64,000 bases of DNA from Coprococcus ammoniilyticus (GCF_025567345.1 NZ_JAOQJS010000002.1:420141-484140), one strand, 5' to 3'. Numbered from the stretch's first letter, positions 17,059 through 26,390 are shown. Numbers and translations are program-made. The notes: a model not told the origin generated them from the sequence alone.

Positions 17059-17822
17059 TACAGTTCCACCTCCTCAGCATAAAAGACAGGACCATCTGCA
17101 CAGATCCTTGCATTGTGTACCTTTGAATGCTCATCCACATTCTTTGTCTGACAGACACAGGCAAGACAGGCACCTACACCACATGCCATCTTTTCTTCCA
17201 ATGAAATCTCACAACGGATATTCTGCTCTGCCGCATACTGTTTGATTCCCCGAAGCATCGGAGTCGGGCCACAGGCATATATGATATCACCGGTTACCGC
17301 ACATGCTTTGATCGCATCTATTACATTTCCCTTTGTTCCATGCATTCCATCTTCGGAAGACAGATACACACTACCATATGGTTCAAATTCTTCATTTAAG
17401 AAAAGCTCATCCCGGTATCCAAGTACGATGGACTTCTCACAGTCCAGCTCTTTTGCGAGCTGCAGCATCGGTGGAATTCCGATCCCTCCACCGATCAGAA
17501 TTGCTTTTCCGGATTCCTTCATAAAGCCATTTCCAAGCGGACCAAGAATATCAACCGTATCTCCTGCCTGTAATTTTGAGAACTCATTTGTTCCCTTTCC
17601 AGCGATACGATATACCAGGCGAAGCGTACCTGCTTCTTTATCAATTCCACATAAACTGATCGGTCTTGGAAGCATACGGCTTCCATCCTTTGAATATACA
17701 GAAACAAATTGACCCGCAACCGCCTGCGATGCAATCTCCCCTGCTTTCAGGATCAGACTATATATATCTGTTGCTATACAGGTCTGACTCACAACCTCTG
17801 CTGTTATCTTTACTTTTCCCAT
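17058..17822 (-). CDS. pyrK: Dihydroorotate dehydrogenase B, electron-transfer subunit
   Basis: PyrK carries FAD and a 2Fe-2S cluster and transfers electrons from PyrD to NAD+. The 254-residue protein shows the FAD-binding RPISLCG segment (about residue 55), an NAD-binding region with LIGGGIGIPPMLQLA, and a C-terminal cluster motif CGVGACLACVC followed by a further Cys in ARICADGP. Start ATG 17822. It overlaps pyrD by one base and lies 99 bp after pyrF, consistent with one pyrF-pyrK-pyrD transcript. Confidence 0.96.
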   Translation of the reverse strand: MGKVKITAEVVSQTCIATDIYSLILKAGEIASQAVAGQFVSVYSKDGSRMLPRPISLCGIDKEAGTLRLVYRIAGKGTNEFSKLQAGDTVDILGPLGNGFMKESGKAILIGGGIGIPPMLQLAKELDCEKSIVLGYRDELFLNEEFEPYGSVYLSSEDGMHGTKGNVIDAIKACAVTGDIIYACGPTPMLRGIKQYAAEQNIRCEISLEEKMACGVGACLACVCQTKNVDEHSKVHNARICADGPVFYAEEVEL

Positions 17823-17921
17823 GTATCTATGTCCTCCCGTGATCTCTTGTATATGATCTGTACGCCTCCACTATCACCACACATCGTGTACTGCATACTG
17901 TTTTTCTGATAAATCCGATAT

Positions 17922-18842
17922 TTATAATACGCTGTTGATATCTTCGATCATATCAACAACAGCCTGACGGGAAGCATCTGCATAATTTGCTTCGCCAAAT
18001 GAAGCATATTTCTCCTGCTTGTATGCTGCAATGATTCCTCTGGATGAATTTACGATCGCACCAAGTCCATCTTCATTGAAATAATGTACCAGATCAGCAG
18101 CCTTACCGCCCTGTGCTCCGTAACCCGGAACAAGGATAAATGACTTCGGCATGATCTTACGAAGTACCTTACCCATCTCTGGATACGTTGCTCCTACAAC
18201 AGCACCGACACTGCTGTAACCGCTCTCACCGATCGCGTCTTTGCCCCATTCATTAACCATAGCGCCAACCAGCTCATATAATGGCTTGCCATCGACCAGA
18301 CGATCCTGGAATTCTCCGGATGAAGGATTTGATGTCTTGACCAGTACAAAGATCCCCTTCTTTTCTTCCTTACATACATCTACAAAAGGCTTAATTCCAT
18401 CGGTACCAAGATATGGATTTACAGTTGCAAAATCCTCACCAAATGCGGAATATGTCTTACTTCCGACCGCAACCTTTCCAAGATGTCCGACTGCATATGC
18501 TGCAGATGTTGAGCCGATATCGCCTCTTTTAATATCTGCGATCACAACCAGATCCTTTGACTTACAATAATCAACCGTCTTCTGAAATGCCTTTAAGCCC
18601 TCGATACCAAACTGCTCATACATAGCGATCTGTGGCTTAACAGCAGGGATCAGATCATGAACCGCATCTACGATACCTTTATTGTACTGCCAGATAGCTT
18701 CTGCAGCACCCTCTAAAGTCTCACCATATTCATCAAATGCTGTCTTCTTTATATATTCCGGCACATAGGAAAGCATCGGATCCAGTCCAACAACGATCGG
18801 TGCCTTTGTCTCTTTGATTTTTTTTACTAATTTGTCTATCAT
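17922..18842 (-). CDS. pyrF: Orotidine 5'-phosphate decarboxylase (type 2)
   Basis: PyrF decarboxylates OMP to UMP, the last step of de novo pyrimidine synthesis. The 306-residue length and the motifs APIVVGLDPML, VIADIKRGDIGSTSAAYA (catalytic Asp-Lys-Asp set) and ILVPGYGAQGGKAADL match the longer type 2 subfamily. Start ATG 18842 follows GGGAGA. The gene sits 26 bp after the chorismate mutase-ACT gene and upstream of pyrK. Confidence 0.96.
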   Translation of the reverse strand: MIDKLVKKIKETKAPIVVGLDPMLSYVPEYIKKTAFDEYGETLEGAAEAIWQYNKGIVDAVHDLIPAVKPQIAMYEQFGIEGLKAFQKTVDYCKSKDLVVIADIKRGDIGSTSAAYAVGHLGKVAVGSKTYSAFGEDFATVNPYLGTDGIKPFVDVCKEEKKGIFVLVKTSNPSSGEFQDRLVDGKPLYELVGAMVNEWGKDAIGESGYSSVGAVVGATYPEMGKVLRKIMPKSFILVPGYGAQGGKAADLVHYFNEDGLGAIVNSSRGIIAAYKQEKYASFGEANYADASRQAVVDMIEDINSVL

Positions 18843-18868
18843 GTCTTTTCTCCCTTATATATAAAAAT

Positions 18869-19723
18869 TTATTGTTCACAAAAATAGCTTCCAAGTATCT
18901 TAAATGTCTCTGTCTCATTTATCAACTGGAATACAAGTGCCTGGATCTCTTTCTGAAGCAGGTTTCCGTTTAACTCGATATAAAACCGATAATTCCATTC
19001 TCCTCCACGGAACGGCACCGAATGGATCTCGGTCAGATTCACGCCATAATCGGATATCATCGATAATACACTCGCCAGACTTCCGCTCTTATTCTTACAG
19101 ACAAAGACGATCTTTAACCGGTTATGCTCCGGCAGAACTACCAGTTGTTTTCCGAATGTAACGACCTTCTTCCGGTGTCCCTCGTCCAATACCTCATCGC
19201 ACCTGTAAATATAGAAATCATTCATGGTAAGTGCCTCATGCAGCGAATCCGACACACCATAGCTGATATCCTCAAATATACCCATTCCGGCATCTGCTTC
19301 ATCCTTCCGGATCAGCTCCATGACCTGTTCATAATCACTGACTGTATTTACCAGATCTCTGGAATAGCCCTGACATATGTAAAGTTCATGCTTCAGCATG
19401 GCAAGCTTCTTTACCTTCGGTTCCTCCGTCACAAACGATACATCCAGACAATTACGAAGTTCTAATGTTCTCCCATACTGATACTTTCTGCTGACCTCCA
19501 TAATACGCTTGATCAGTGCCGTATATTCTTTCTTGATGCTGTCGTCTACATCCCCGGTCAGCTTCGTTATAATGGCTTCTTCCCGATCCGGCTTATATAT
19601 AGCATCCTCTGATTCTGCCTTTACCCTTGCGACCTGATCTGCAAGTATCATTCGTTCCTTAAACAGCACCTTGATCTGCTTATCAACTACGTCGATCTGC
19701 TTTCTAACTTCCTCTAATGTCAT
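18869..19723 (-). CDS. Chorismate mutase-ACT protein with reduced prephenate dehydratase domain
   Basis: The 284-residue protein starts with an AroQ-type chorismate mutase (residues 1-85; RKQIDVVDKQIKVLFKERM, KPDREEAII) and ends with an ACT domain (about 205-280; KSGSLASVLSMISDYGVNLTEIHSVP). In bifunctional PheA the region between is a dehydratase of about 180 residues with a TRF motif. Here it is about 110 residues (DAGMGIFEDISYGVSDSLHEAL recalls the usual ENS segment) and no TRF motif is visible. Chorismate mutase activity looks intact; prephenate dehydratase activity is doubtful. Start ATG 19723 was chosen for its AAAAGGAG site. Confidence 0.8.
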   Translation of the reverse strand: MTLEEVRKQIDVVDKQIKVLFKERMILADQVARVKAESEDAIYKPDREEAIITKLTGDVDDSIKKEYTALIKRIMEVSRKYQYGRTLELRNCLDVSFVTEEPKVKKLAMLKHELYICQGYSRDLVNTVSDYEQVMELIRKDEADAGMGIFEDISYGVSDSLHEALTMNDFYIYRCDEVLDEGHRKKVVTFGKQLVVLPEHNRLKIVFVCKNKSGSLASVLSMISDYGVNLTEIHSVPFRGGEWNYRFYIELNGNLLQKEIQALVFQLINETETFKILGSYFCEQ

Positions 19724-19827
19724 TTCTCCGGCTCCTTTTGGCATAACATATATTCATTAATATATCATTTTTTCAGCATGAAGTAAACCGCTGCACACGG
19801 AAATGATCGAAGTCCTGCGTCAGTTTT

Positions 19828-20520
19828 TCAAAACGGGACAAATAGCAGAGCGACAAATGCTGCAACTAACAGCACTCCCAAAAGTACTCCACAAATGATC
19901 TTCCATTTCGTATTCTTAGACAGAATCATACATATTAGAACAATCAACACTCCTGCCATATCGATCCCGACATCGATCATTTTTCCGCTCCTGCCCGGAA
20001 CCAATAACTGATGCATCTCATCCGAACATGCATATAATAACGAAATTAAGACAGCTATGCTTCTGTTATAAAATCTGCTCTGGCTCATGGATATCTTCAC
20101 CGTTGCCAGATATGAAAGTAAGAACAGGATCGCATATTCTGTCACATGTGCAGCCTTTCTTATAACAAGCTCCAGAATATCCTGTAGATTCTGCATCTCC
20201 TGTGGTGAATCCTGCCGTACCTTTTCCAAGAGATCAGTTATAAACAAACTGATCTTCCCACTCTGTCCGGAGGATTCCTGTCCGGTCTTTCCTGACATAT
20301 AGAATATAAATACCATCCATATGATAGCCGGAATTATATAAAGAAACTTTTTTTTACTTTCTGCTGTATTCTGCTTTCTTTTTCCTGATGAGGACTTACT
20401 GTTTGCCGATCTGTCTGTATTTTTATTTGCTTTTCTATTTGTTGTTCTTGATTCGCCTGAAGTTTTAGCTTTATTTGCATTTGTGGATTTTGCTTTATTT
20501 GTTGAATTATTCTTCTGCAT
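19828..20520 (-). CDS. VanZ-like family membrane protein
   Basis: A 230-residue protein. The first 57 residues are a disordered, Lys/Asn/Thr/Ser-rich basic tail, unusual for the family. Then come about five hydrophobic helices carrying the VanZ-like pattern: IIWMVFIFYMSGKTG, RKAAHVTEYAILFLL and ACSDEMHQLLVPGRSGKMIDV. VanZ relatives are linked to glycopeptide tolerance in some species, but most members have no known function. Start ATG 20520. It lies upstream of the chorismate mutase gene with a gap of about 100 bp. Confidence 0.85.
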   Translation of the reverse strand: MQKNNSTNKAKSTNANKAKTSGESRTTNRKANKNTDRSANSKSSSGKRKQNTAESKKKFLYIIPAIIWMVFIFYMSGKTGQESSGQSGKISLFITDLLEKVRQDSPQEMQNLQDILELVIRKAAHVTEYAILFLLSYLATVKISMSQSRFYNRSIAVLISLLYACSDEMHQLLVPGRSGKMIDVGIDMAGVLIVLICMILSKNTKWKIICGVLLGVLLVAAFVALLFVPF

Positions 20521-20822
20521 CTCTGTCTAAATCCTTTTCTGATATGTTCATTCGACTCATTCTTTATTCTTTTACCTTACTGTTCTTTCATCTTGCCATT
20601 TCTTCTCCCGTGTTTTTCTGAAATAATTTACTCTGGTCAAATTATCCAAAAAATAATATTCAGACATCCCGCATACCTTTATAATAGCTGCTTTTTTTCA
20701 GCAGATTTCACATTGTCAAAAAATGGCGGATTTGATAAAATTTCATAAGAGCGTAACTTGTATTCTATTGTACTACAAAAAGAAGAATTTTGCTCACAAA
20801 AACAAAAATGGGAGGACATTAT
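20521..20822. other. 302-bp divergent intergenic region
   Basis: AT-rich region between two divergent genes. It must contain promoters for both, but I cannot place one confidently. A small hairpin (CTGCT...AGCAG near 20690-20705) is the only structure seen. Confidence 0.4.
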
Positions 20823-21698
20823 ATGTTTAACAAAAATAAGAGGGCGAAGAAATTTTCCGATCTCCTGATCCCAGGCATTATATTGATAATCATCGGTATC
20901 GTATTTGCCTTTCAGGGAATCCGGGATTACAGCAAACTGAATGGGGATCTGCTCAATCTGAATACTGCATCTGAAAAGGATCTGGATGCCGACAAATATG
21001 TAGAGATTGATGTTGACTATGCTTTTTATTCTTTCTGTGAGAATGTTGAAACTACAAATTATGTATTCAAAAGAACAACAGACCAGTATTATCTGATAAG
21101 TGCACTTAAAGACAACGAATACTACATTGGACTGAATATTGCTGAATCAAAAAAGTCTGAGCTTGAAGCTTTATCCGATTACACCTGGTCCCAGTCAGGT
21201 GCAGATCCGGGTACATTACACTACATCGGCAAATTATGCAAATCAGACAGTGAGATTATGGGATATATGAAAAATTATATCTACGATATGTATGAAGCTG
21301 CCTATGATATCACTCTTACCTCCACAGAAAAAGCTACACTGGATTCTTATATGCTTCCATACTATATTAAGATCATGACAAAAGAGGGATGTCGTACATC
21401 TATCATTATCGGTCTTATAGCCTTCGGTCTTGGTATCCTGCTTATTATATTAGGTATTATTCGTCACAAGAACACGGTATACGGTCCGGATATCCAGTCA
21501 GAACCATATACTGGTGCATATGGCAATCCAACAACTCCTGATATGAACACCGGCATGAATTCAGGCTATGCCGATCCAAACGCACAGGAGCCAACGACTC
21601 CATTTTCAGACAGCAATACATCTGAAGCAGCCACAAGTGGCTTAGATCCTGACACCTTTGATGGCGATGGAACTTCATCTTTTAAATTGAAAGACTAA
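20823..21698 (+). CDS. Two-helix membrane protein of unknown function
   Basis: A 291-residue protein. A basic N-terminus (MFNKNKRAKK) leads into a first membrane helix (about residues 14-30), then an extracytoplasmic domain of about 160 residues rich in Tyr and acidic residues, a second helix (about 190-215), and a cytoplasmic tail rich in Pro, Thr, Asn and Gly (TPDMNTGMNSGYADPNAQEP). I recognise no family. Start ATG 20823 follows GGGAGGACATTAT; an upstream ATG at 20790 lacks a ribosome-binding site. It is followed by a simple terminator. Confidence 0.65.
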   Translation: MFNKNKRAKKFSDLLIPGIILIIIGIVFAFQGIRDYSKLNGDLLNLNTASEKDLDADKYVEIDVDYAFYSFCENVETTNYVFKRTTDQYYLISALKDNEYYIGLNIAESKKSELEALSDYTWSQSGADPGTLHYIGKLCKSDSEIMGYMKNYIYDMYEAAYDITLTSTEKATLDSYMLPYYIKIMTKEGCRTSIIIGLIAFGLGILLIILGIIRHKNTVYGPDIQSEPYTGAYGNPTTPDMNTGMNSGYADPNAQEPTTPFSDSNTSEAATSGLDPDTFDGDGTSSFKLKD

Positions 21699-21703
21699 CT
21701 CAA

Positions 21704-21745
21704 AATCCGACTGATGGGAAATTCCTGTCAGCCGGATTTTTTATT
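21704..21745 (+). terminator. Intrinsic terminator
   Basis: AAAATCCG-A-CTGA pairs with TCAG-C-CGGATTTT around a short loop, followed by TTTTATT. It lies directly after the stop at 21698 and ends the plus-strand transcript before the convergent rubrerythrin gene. Confidence 0.75.
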
Positions 21746-21813
21746 AGAGTGTATTATATATTTACTTCTTAATTAGTGTTCTGTGCTATTCTGCACGATC
21801 ATTCATAGAATGA

Positions 21814-22356
21814 TTAACCGAAGTATCTCTTTAAAAGACCTTCAAATGCCTTTCCATGTCTTGCCTCATCTCTTGCCATCTCATGAACAGTATCATGGAT
21901 TGCATCCAGATTCAGTGCTTTTGCACGTTTTGCAAGATCTGTCTTACCGGCAGTTGCACCATGCTCTGCTTCTACTCTCATCTCAAGGTTCTTCTTTGTT
22001 GAATCTGTAACTACTTCACCAAGAAGCTCTGCAAACTTAGCTGCATGCTCTGCTTCTTCATAAGCTGCTTTCTCCCAGTAGTTACCAATCTCAGGATAGC
22101 CTTCTCTGAATGCTACACGAGCCATTGCAAGGTACATACCAACTTCTGAACATTCGCCCTGGAAGTTTGCTCTTAAATCTTCCATGATATCTTCCGGTGC
22201 ACCCTGTGCTACACCTACAACATGCTCAGATGCCCATGTCTTATCATCACCCTGTTTGATGAACTTCTCAGCAGGTGCCTTACATACAGGGCACTGTGCA
22301 GGAGCTTCTTCTCCTTCATATACATATCCACATACACTACATACAAACTTTGCCAT
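21814..22356 (-). CDS. Reverse rubrerythrin (rubredoxin domain N-terminal)
   Basis: The 180-residue protein begins with a rubredoxin-like domain (CSVCGYVYEGEE...CPVCKAP, four Cys ligands for one iron) and continues with a four-helix di-iron domain with the Glu/His ligands in QGECSEVGMYLAMARVA, EEAEHAAKF, EHGATAG and DEARHGKAF. This reversed order defines reverse rubrerythrins, which reduce hydrogen peroxide and sometimes oxygen in clostridia. Start ATG 22356 follows AAAGGAGAT. A promoter and a weak Fur/PerR-like palindrome lie upstream. Confidence 0.92.
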   Translation of the reverse strand: MAKFVCSVCGYVYEGEEAPAQCPVCKAPAEKFIKQGDDKTWASEHVVGVAQGAPEDIMEDLRANFQGECSEVGMYLAMARVAFREGYPEIGNYWEKAAYEEAEHAAKFAELLGEVVTDSTKKNLEMRVEAEHGATAGKTDLAKRAKALNLDAIHDTVHEMARDEARHGKAFEGLLKRYFG

Positions 22357-22423
22357 AATTAAAATCTCCTTTGCTTTTTTATTATTATTCTTATTGAGAA
22401 ACGTTATCAATTTCTATGATTCT

Positions 22424-22451
22424 ATTTTACACAATTTTTGATAAATGTCAA
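22424..22451 (-). promoter_or_regulatory. Promoter of the reverse rubrerythrin gene
   Basis: On the minus strand TTGACA (22446-22451) is followed after 16 bp by TAAAAT (22424-22429), with the gene start about 65 bp downstream. Just upstream (about 22455-22475) the sequence TGAGAAT-C-ATTCCTA is a partial 7-1-7 palindrome resembling Fur/PerR operators; that match is imperfect. Confidence 0.65.
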
Positions 22452-22535
22452 TAGTTATTAGGAATGATTCTCAATTATTTTTTTATTTATTTAATCTGCC
22501 TTTAACCTGTCTATCCTTATTCTGTAAGAAGCTGT

Positions 22536-23399
22536 TTATCTGTGTTCTCCAAGGAAGAACAATGCCAGTGTTCCGGGACCAGAGTGTGCTCCGATCACCG
22601 GACCAACATAGGATATCGTGATCCTGTCATTTCCGAACCTCTCTTTAATAATAGAAGCAAGTTTCTCTGCATCTTCTATACAATCACCATGACTGATAAA
22701 GATATCCTGATCTTCCGGATGTACCGCCAGCTTCTCCATCCGGTTTGCAAGCTCTGTGATCGCTGCTTTTCTTCCTCTGACCTTACTTACATTGATCAGA
22801 TGTCCCTCGTCATCCACATGCAGGATCGGCTTGATCGACAGCATTGTGCCAACTGTTGCTGTCACACCTGATATACGGCCTCCTCTTTTTAAGAAGAAAA
22901 GATCGTCTACTGTAAACCAATGGCATAGCTTTAACTTGATATCTTCTATATACTGTGCATTCTCCTTCAGACTTTTTCCTGCATCTTTTGCCTGACATGC
23001 CTTATATACCAGAAGTCCCTGTCCCATAGATGCCGCAAGGGTATCAACACTGATCATCTTTCGTTCCGGATACTCCTCCATTAATTCCTGACCGGCCATA
23101 TACACAGTCTGATAAGTAGAACTAAGTCCGGATGAAAAGCCCAGATATAAGATATCTTTCTTCTGATTAAACAATGCTTCTATGGCCTCCGATGCCTGCG
23201 AGATATTCGCTGCAGAAGTCTTGATATTTGCCCCATTTCTTAATTTGCTATATACTTTCTCAATATCTGCCTGATCATTATGAAAACTTCCCTCGCCCTC
23301 AACAATAAAATCAAGCTGTAAGATCTCCAGTTGATATTTCTTCACGATATCATCCGGCAGATCACAGGATGAATCTGTCAATATAACATAATCATTCAT
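22536..23399 (-). CDS. DegV family fatty-acid-binding protein
   Basis: DegV-family proteins bind fatty acids; some (FakB) present them to a fatty-acid kinase for phospholipid synthesis. This 287-residue member shows the family N-terminus YVILTDSSCDLPDDI, the lipid-site loop SAANISQA, LGFSSGLSSTYQTV and SVDTLAASMGQGLLV, FFLKRGGRISG and the C-terminal VGPVIGAHSGPGTLALFF. Start ATG 23399 sits 8 nt after GGAGG; upstream in-frame ATGs lack a site. No fakA gene is in the window. Confidence 0.93.
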   Translation of the reverse strand: MNDYVILTDSSCDLPDDIVKKYQLEILQLDFIVEGEGSFHNDQADIEKVYSKLRNGANIKTSAANISQASEAIEALFNQKKDILYLGFSSGLSSTYQTVYMAGQELMEEYPERKMISVDTLAASMGQGLLVYKACQAKDAGKSLKENAQYIEDIKLKLCHWFTVDDLFFLKRGGRISGVTATVGTMLSIKPILHVDDEGHLINVSKVRGRKAAITELANRMEKLAVHPEDQDIFISHGDCIEDAEKLASIIKERFGNDRITISYVGPVIGAHSGPGTLALFFLGEHR

Positions 23400-23529
23400 T
23401 TTAACATCCTCCATTACCATTTTATGGCAAATATGGTTTTTAAAACCACATGATATATTTTATCAAATCGTTATGTAAAGTATACCACACCTTATAAATG
23501 TTCTCAATATATTCTGTTGCATCCAATTA

Positions 23530-23562
23530 AAAAGAGAACCCTGTTTTTTTCAGGATTCTCCT
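23530..23562 (-). terminator. Intrinsic terminator of the 23581-24273 gene
   Basis: Read on the minus strand, GAGAATCCTG pairs with CAGGGTTCTC around an A-rich loop and is followed by TTTTT. It starts about 20 bp after the stop of the secreted-protein gene. Confidence 0.75.
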
Positions 23563-23580
23563 TATTTCTTTTCTTATAAA

Positions 23581-24273
23581 TTAATATGTTCTATTGGAAT
23601 AGTAATAATATAATGTCTCACCAGCACCAGTCTTTGTATTATACATCACAACATATACATATGCATTATTTACCTTGGATAACGTAATCTTTTTTGAAAA
23701 ACTTGTTTTGTCGAGCCATGTATAAGATTTTCTTGTTGACCCATTTACAACATATACGCTTCGAATCTTCCATCCTGCGTTAGCTTTGATCGATAACTGC
23801 TTTTTAGATACTTTCTTATTCAGTCTGTAATCATCATTCTTTGCATATTTGGATGCGTAATTCTTGCTGCCAATCTTGAACGTCTTTACCGGATTCGTAT
23901 ACTTCTTTACCGTAAGCTTTGTCTTGATCTTTACTCCCTTTGCTGTACAGGAGATTGTTGTTGTTGCTGCCTTCTTGCCAAAATATGCTTTAACATATCC
24001 ATCTTTTGCTTCTACACGGATATCCTTGTTCGTGCTTTTCAATTTTTTGATCTCTGACTTTTTAGAACATCCTATAATTGAAATTATAGTGTAATATGAA
24101 GAATACTGATCCCCAGGCTTGTAAGTAACAACTCCGTTACTTGGATAAAAATAAACCTTTTTGCTTGTTGCAGCGCTTACATCCTTCATGCTGGTTGCCG
24201 GTACTGCTAATAATGTGAATACCATTGCAAGAGCTAAAAATACAGCTAATAATCTCTTTGTTGCTTTTTTCAT
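23581..24273 (-). CDS. Secreted lysine-rich protein of unknown function
   Basis: A 230-residue protein with a clear signal peptide (basic MKKATKRLL, hydrophobic core to about residue 25, probable cleavage after DVSAA). The mature part is basic and rich in Lys, Thr and Tyr, with beta-strand-like stretches resembling bacterial Ig-like repeats (TTTISCTAKGVKIKTKLTV; ITLSKVNNAYVYVVMY). I recognise no catalytic motif or anchor; it is probably released or wall-bound through charge. Start ATG 24273 was chosen because a GGAGG site and the signal peptide begin there. Confidence 0.7.
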   Translation of the reverse strand: MKKATKRLLAVFLALAMVFTLLAVPATSMKDVSAATSKKVYFYPSNGVVTYKPGDQYSSYYTIISIIGCSKKSEIKKLKSTNKDIRVEAKDGYVKAYFGKKAATTTISCTAKGVKIKTKLTVKKYTNPVKTFKIGSKNYASKYAKNDDYRLNKKVSKKQLSIKANAGWKIRSVYVVNGSTRKSYTWLDKTSFSKKITLSKVNNAYVYVVMYNTKTGAGETLYYYYSNRTY

Positions 24274-24417
24274 TTTTTCTACTACCTCCATAAAATCATC
24301 TTTTATCCGGCGGCATTCTGACCTCTCATCTGTATGCCCCAAATTTAGTTTTATTTTATACTATTTCCCATTTTTTTACAATAGGGACAACGCATTTTAA
24401 TCCTAAATTAATGTACC

Positions 24418-26250
24418 TTATTCATCTTCTCCATACCATTTAAAGAAACGTTTTGCATACTTCTCTGCCTTGTTTCTTGAGAAGTTAAATCCACGGATCG
24501 CACCTTTCTCTTTATAGGTATCCCGAATTCCATTAAAATACCATTCCATTCTGTCATACGAGAAGCCCTTGATATCCTTATAATTATTATATTTGTTATA
24601 ATAATCGTCATATTGGTAGTTATCGTACTCGTAGTAATCATCATCCTGTCCCGTCATATAGTTATCTACAATGAACTCATATACTTCTTCCGCTCCATCT
24701 GCACCAAGTGACGTCACATACCGGAAATCCACATCCTTTGGATCCTGATTTTCCAGATTATATCTGGCAACCAGATAAGCCGGTCGAAGGAATGATACGA
24801 TGATATATACAGTAACGATCACAAACATCGAATAACGCACCAGTGGAAAACGGTCAGCATAGATTCTGACGATCACGCCTGCAAGCACCACAGCAAGAAC
24901 AGCCAGTGCTGCAAATACCAGAATCCTCATATAAGTAAGATCATATGCTTTGATATACATTGTCATACGAAGTGCCGAAGATGCGATCATCACGTAGGTA
25001 CAAGCCGACATAATAGTCAGTACGATATTAAGCACCGTACTTTTACTGAAAATTGCATGACAGATCAATACCAGTATCACATTCAGCACTGATACGAACA
25101 TAAGCTGGAAGAATCCCTGTCTGGCATATTCCGCATAAGTCATATCATCCGGCAGTGACATATTATTTGTAAACAGATATAGGATCTGGATCACTGAAAA
25201 CAGCAAATACACCAGGGTAAGAAGCCCCATTGCCGTGATCGCAATGATTGGTTCATGTGTTCCTGCTTTTGCCTGTCTGTGATGTCTGCTTCCAAACGGT
25301 GCCGCAACAATAATTCCATATGTAAATAGTAACGCCGCAAATGCAAATACCAGAAACCAGATTGCATCCCATGACAGGAAAATATTTCCAAGTAATGTTT
25401 CAACTGCATCTCCAAATATCTGATCTGCACTGGAAAGCAGGCTGATCATTACGAACAGCAATGGAATCGCAACGACAACACCGATCAGAATATAGACAAA
25501 TTTCGCACGTTTTCTTGCATTTTCATGTTCTCTGTTATATTGTCTGTAGTCTGAGAAAAAACGGTCAAAACAGGTAAACGGCTCTGCCATCTTCTCGATA
25601 ACCGTAAGACCATATTCGACAAATCCCATGTTTTTAAGATCATCAAAATACCGGAGAAGCCCTGCACACACAAGAAATAAAATGCAAAGATGATCCAAAA
25701 CGATCAAAAATGAATCATCGGTCCTGCAAACTGATACCCCAAGCAAAAGGATACCTGCATAATGCGGAATCAGCTTCGTCTGCTTTCCAAAAAGTTTCCC
25801 AAAAGATAACGATTCTCCGTCATTTACCGGCAGATTCTTCTCATGGCGCATGATACTGAAACTCATAAACAAAACGGTCATAACTGCCATGAATACAGCA
25901 CAGATACTTGCATAATTCCGGTACATCAGCACACTGTAGATCATGGCATAACCAAACGCAAAACCGCCAAAAATCTCAAACCGTTCGGGCGATACCCCCG
26001 GTCTTGATCTTCTCGGCTTATAATCGTAATTTGACTGCCATCCAAAATTTGGCGGCACATTATTATAGTTTGATTGTCCTCCAAAATTCGGTGGCACATT
26101 ATTATAGTTTGGCTGTCCTCCAAAGTTTGGTGGCACATTATTATAGTTTGGCTGTCCTCCAAAGTTTGGTGGCACATTATTATAGTTTGGCGGTACATTA
26201 TTATAATTCGGCTGTCCGCCAAAATTCGGCGGTGTATTATTTATATCCAT
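24418..26250 (-). CDS. Polytopic membrane protein, DUF4153/DUF4173-like, with tandem N-terminal repeats
   Basis: A 610-residue protein. Residues 1-70 consist of 13-residue repeats of the type NNVPPNFGGQPNY, encoded by 39-bp DNA repeats. About ten membrane helices follow (residues 90-510) with RHEKNLPVNDGESLSFG and the IVAAPFGSRHHRQ loop, resembling the DUF4153/DUF4173 group. The C-terminus (520-610) is cytoplasmic, very rich in Asp and Tyr, then basic. Function is unknown. Start ATG 26250 follows GGGAGG. Confidence 0.75.
   Translation of the reverse strand: MDINNTPPNFGGQPNYNNVPPNYNNVPPNFGGQPNYNNVPPNFGGQPNYNNVPPNFGGQSNYNNVPPNFGWQSNYDYKPRRSRPGVSPERFEIFGGFAFGYAMIYSVLMYRNYASICAVFMAVMTVLFMSFSIMRHEKNLPVNDGESLSFGKLFGKQTKLIPHYAGILLLGVSVCRTDDSFLIVLDHLCILFLVCAGLLRYFDDLKNMGFVEYGLTVIEKMAEPFTCFDRFFSDYRQYNREHENARKRAKFVYILIGVVVAIPLLFVMISLLSSADQIFGDAVETLLGNIFLSWDAIWFLVFAFAALLFTYGIIVAAPFGSRHHRQAKAGTHEPIIAITAMGLLTLVYLLFSVIQILYLFTNNMSLPDDMTYAEYARQGFFQLMFVSVLNVILVLICHAIFSKSTVLNIVLTIMSACTYVMIASSALRMTMYIKAYDLTYMRILVFAALAVLAVVLAGVIVRIYADRFPLVRYSMFVIVTVYIIVSFLRPAYLVARYNLENQDPKDVDFRYVTSLGADGAEEVYEFIVDNYMTGQDDDYYEYDNYQYDDYYNKYNNYKDIKGFSYDRMEWYFNGIRDTYKEKGAIRGFNFSRNKAEKYAKRFFKWYGEDE
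26036..26232 (-). repeat. 39-bp in-frame tandem repeats
   Basis: About five near-identical 39-bp units (core GGTGGCACATTATTATAG on the plus strand) encode the N-terminal NNVPPNFGGQPNY repeats of the membrane protein. One unit is shortened. Such repeats change copy number by slippage or recombination without breaking the frame. They have no spacers, so this is not a CRISPR array. Confidence 0.9.
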
Positions 26251-26390
26251 ATTAAGTAACCTCCCATTCCTTCCTGTAACGAAAAAAATCTATATCCATA
26301 GTTTCATGTTCCCCATTTTTTGTCAAGTGAATATTTATTAATATACTTATGCAGCAAAAACACCAGTTCTCCTGAAATCTTTACAAAATA

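Noticed and set aside
19724..19827. T-box leader for the chorismate mutase gene
   Set aside because: No T-box signature sequence or terminator/antiterminator pair is visible.
26036..26232. CRISPR-like array
   Set aside because: The 39-bp units are contiguous, have no spacers and are in frame within a membrane-protein gene.
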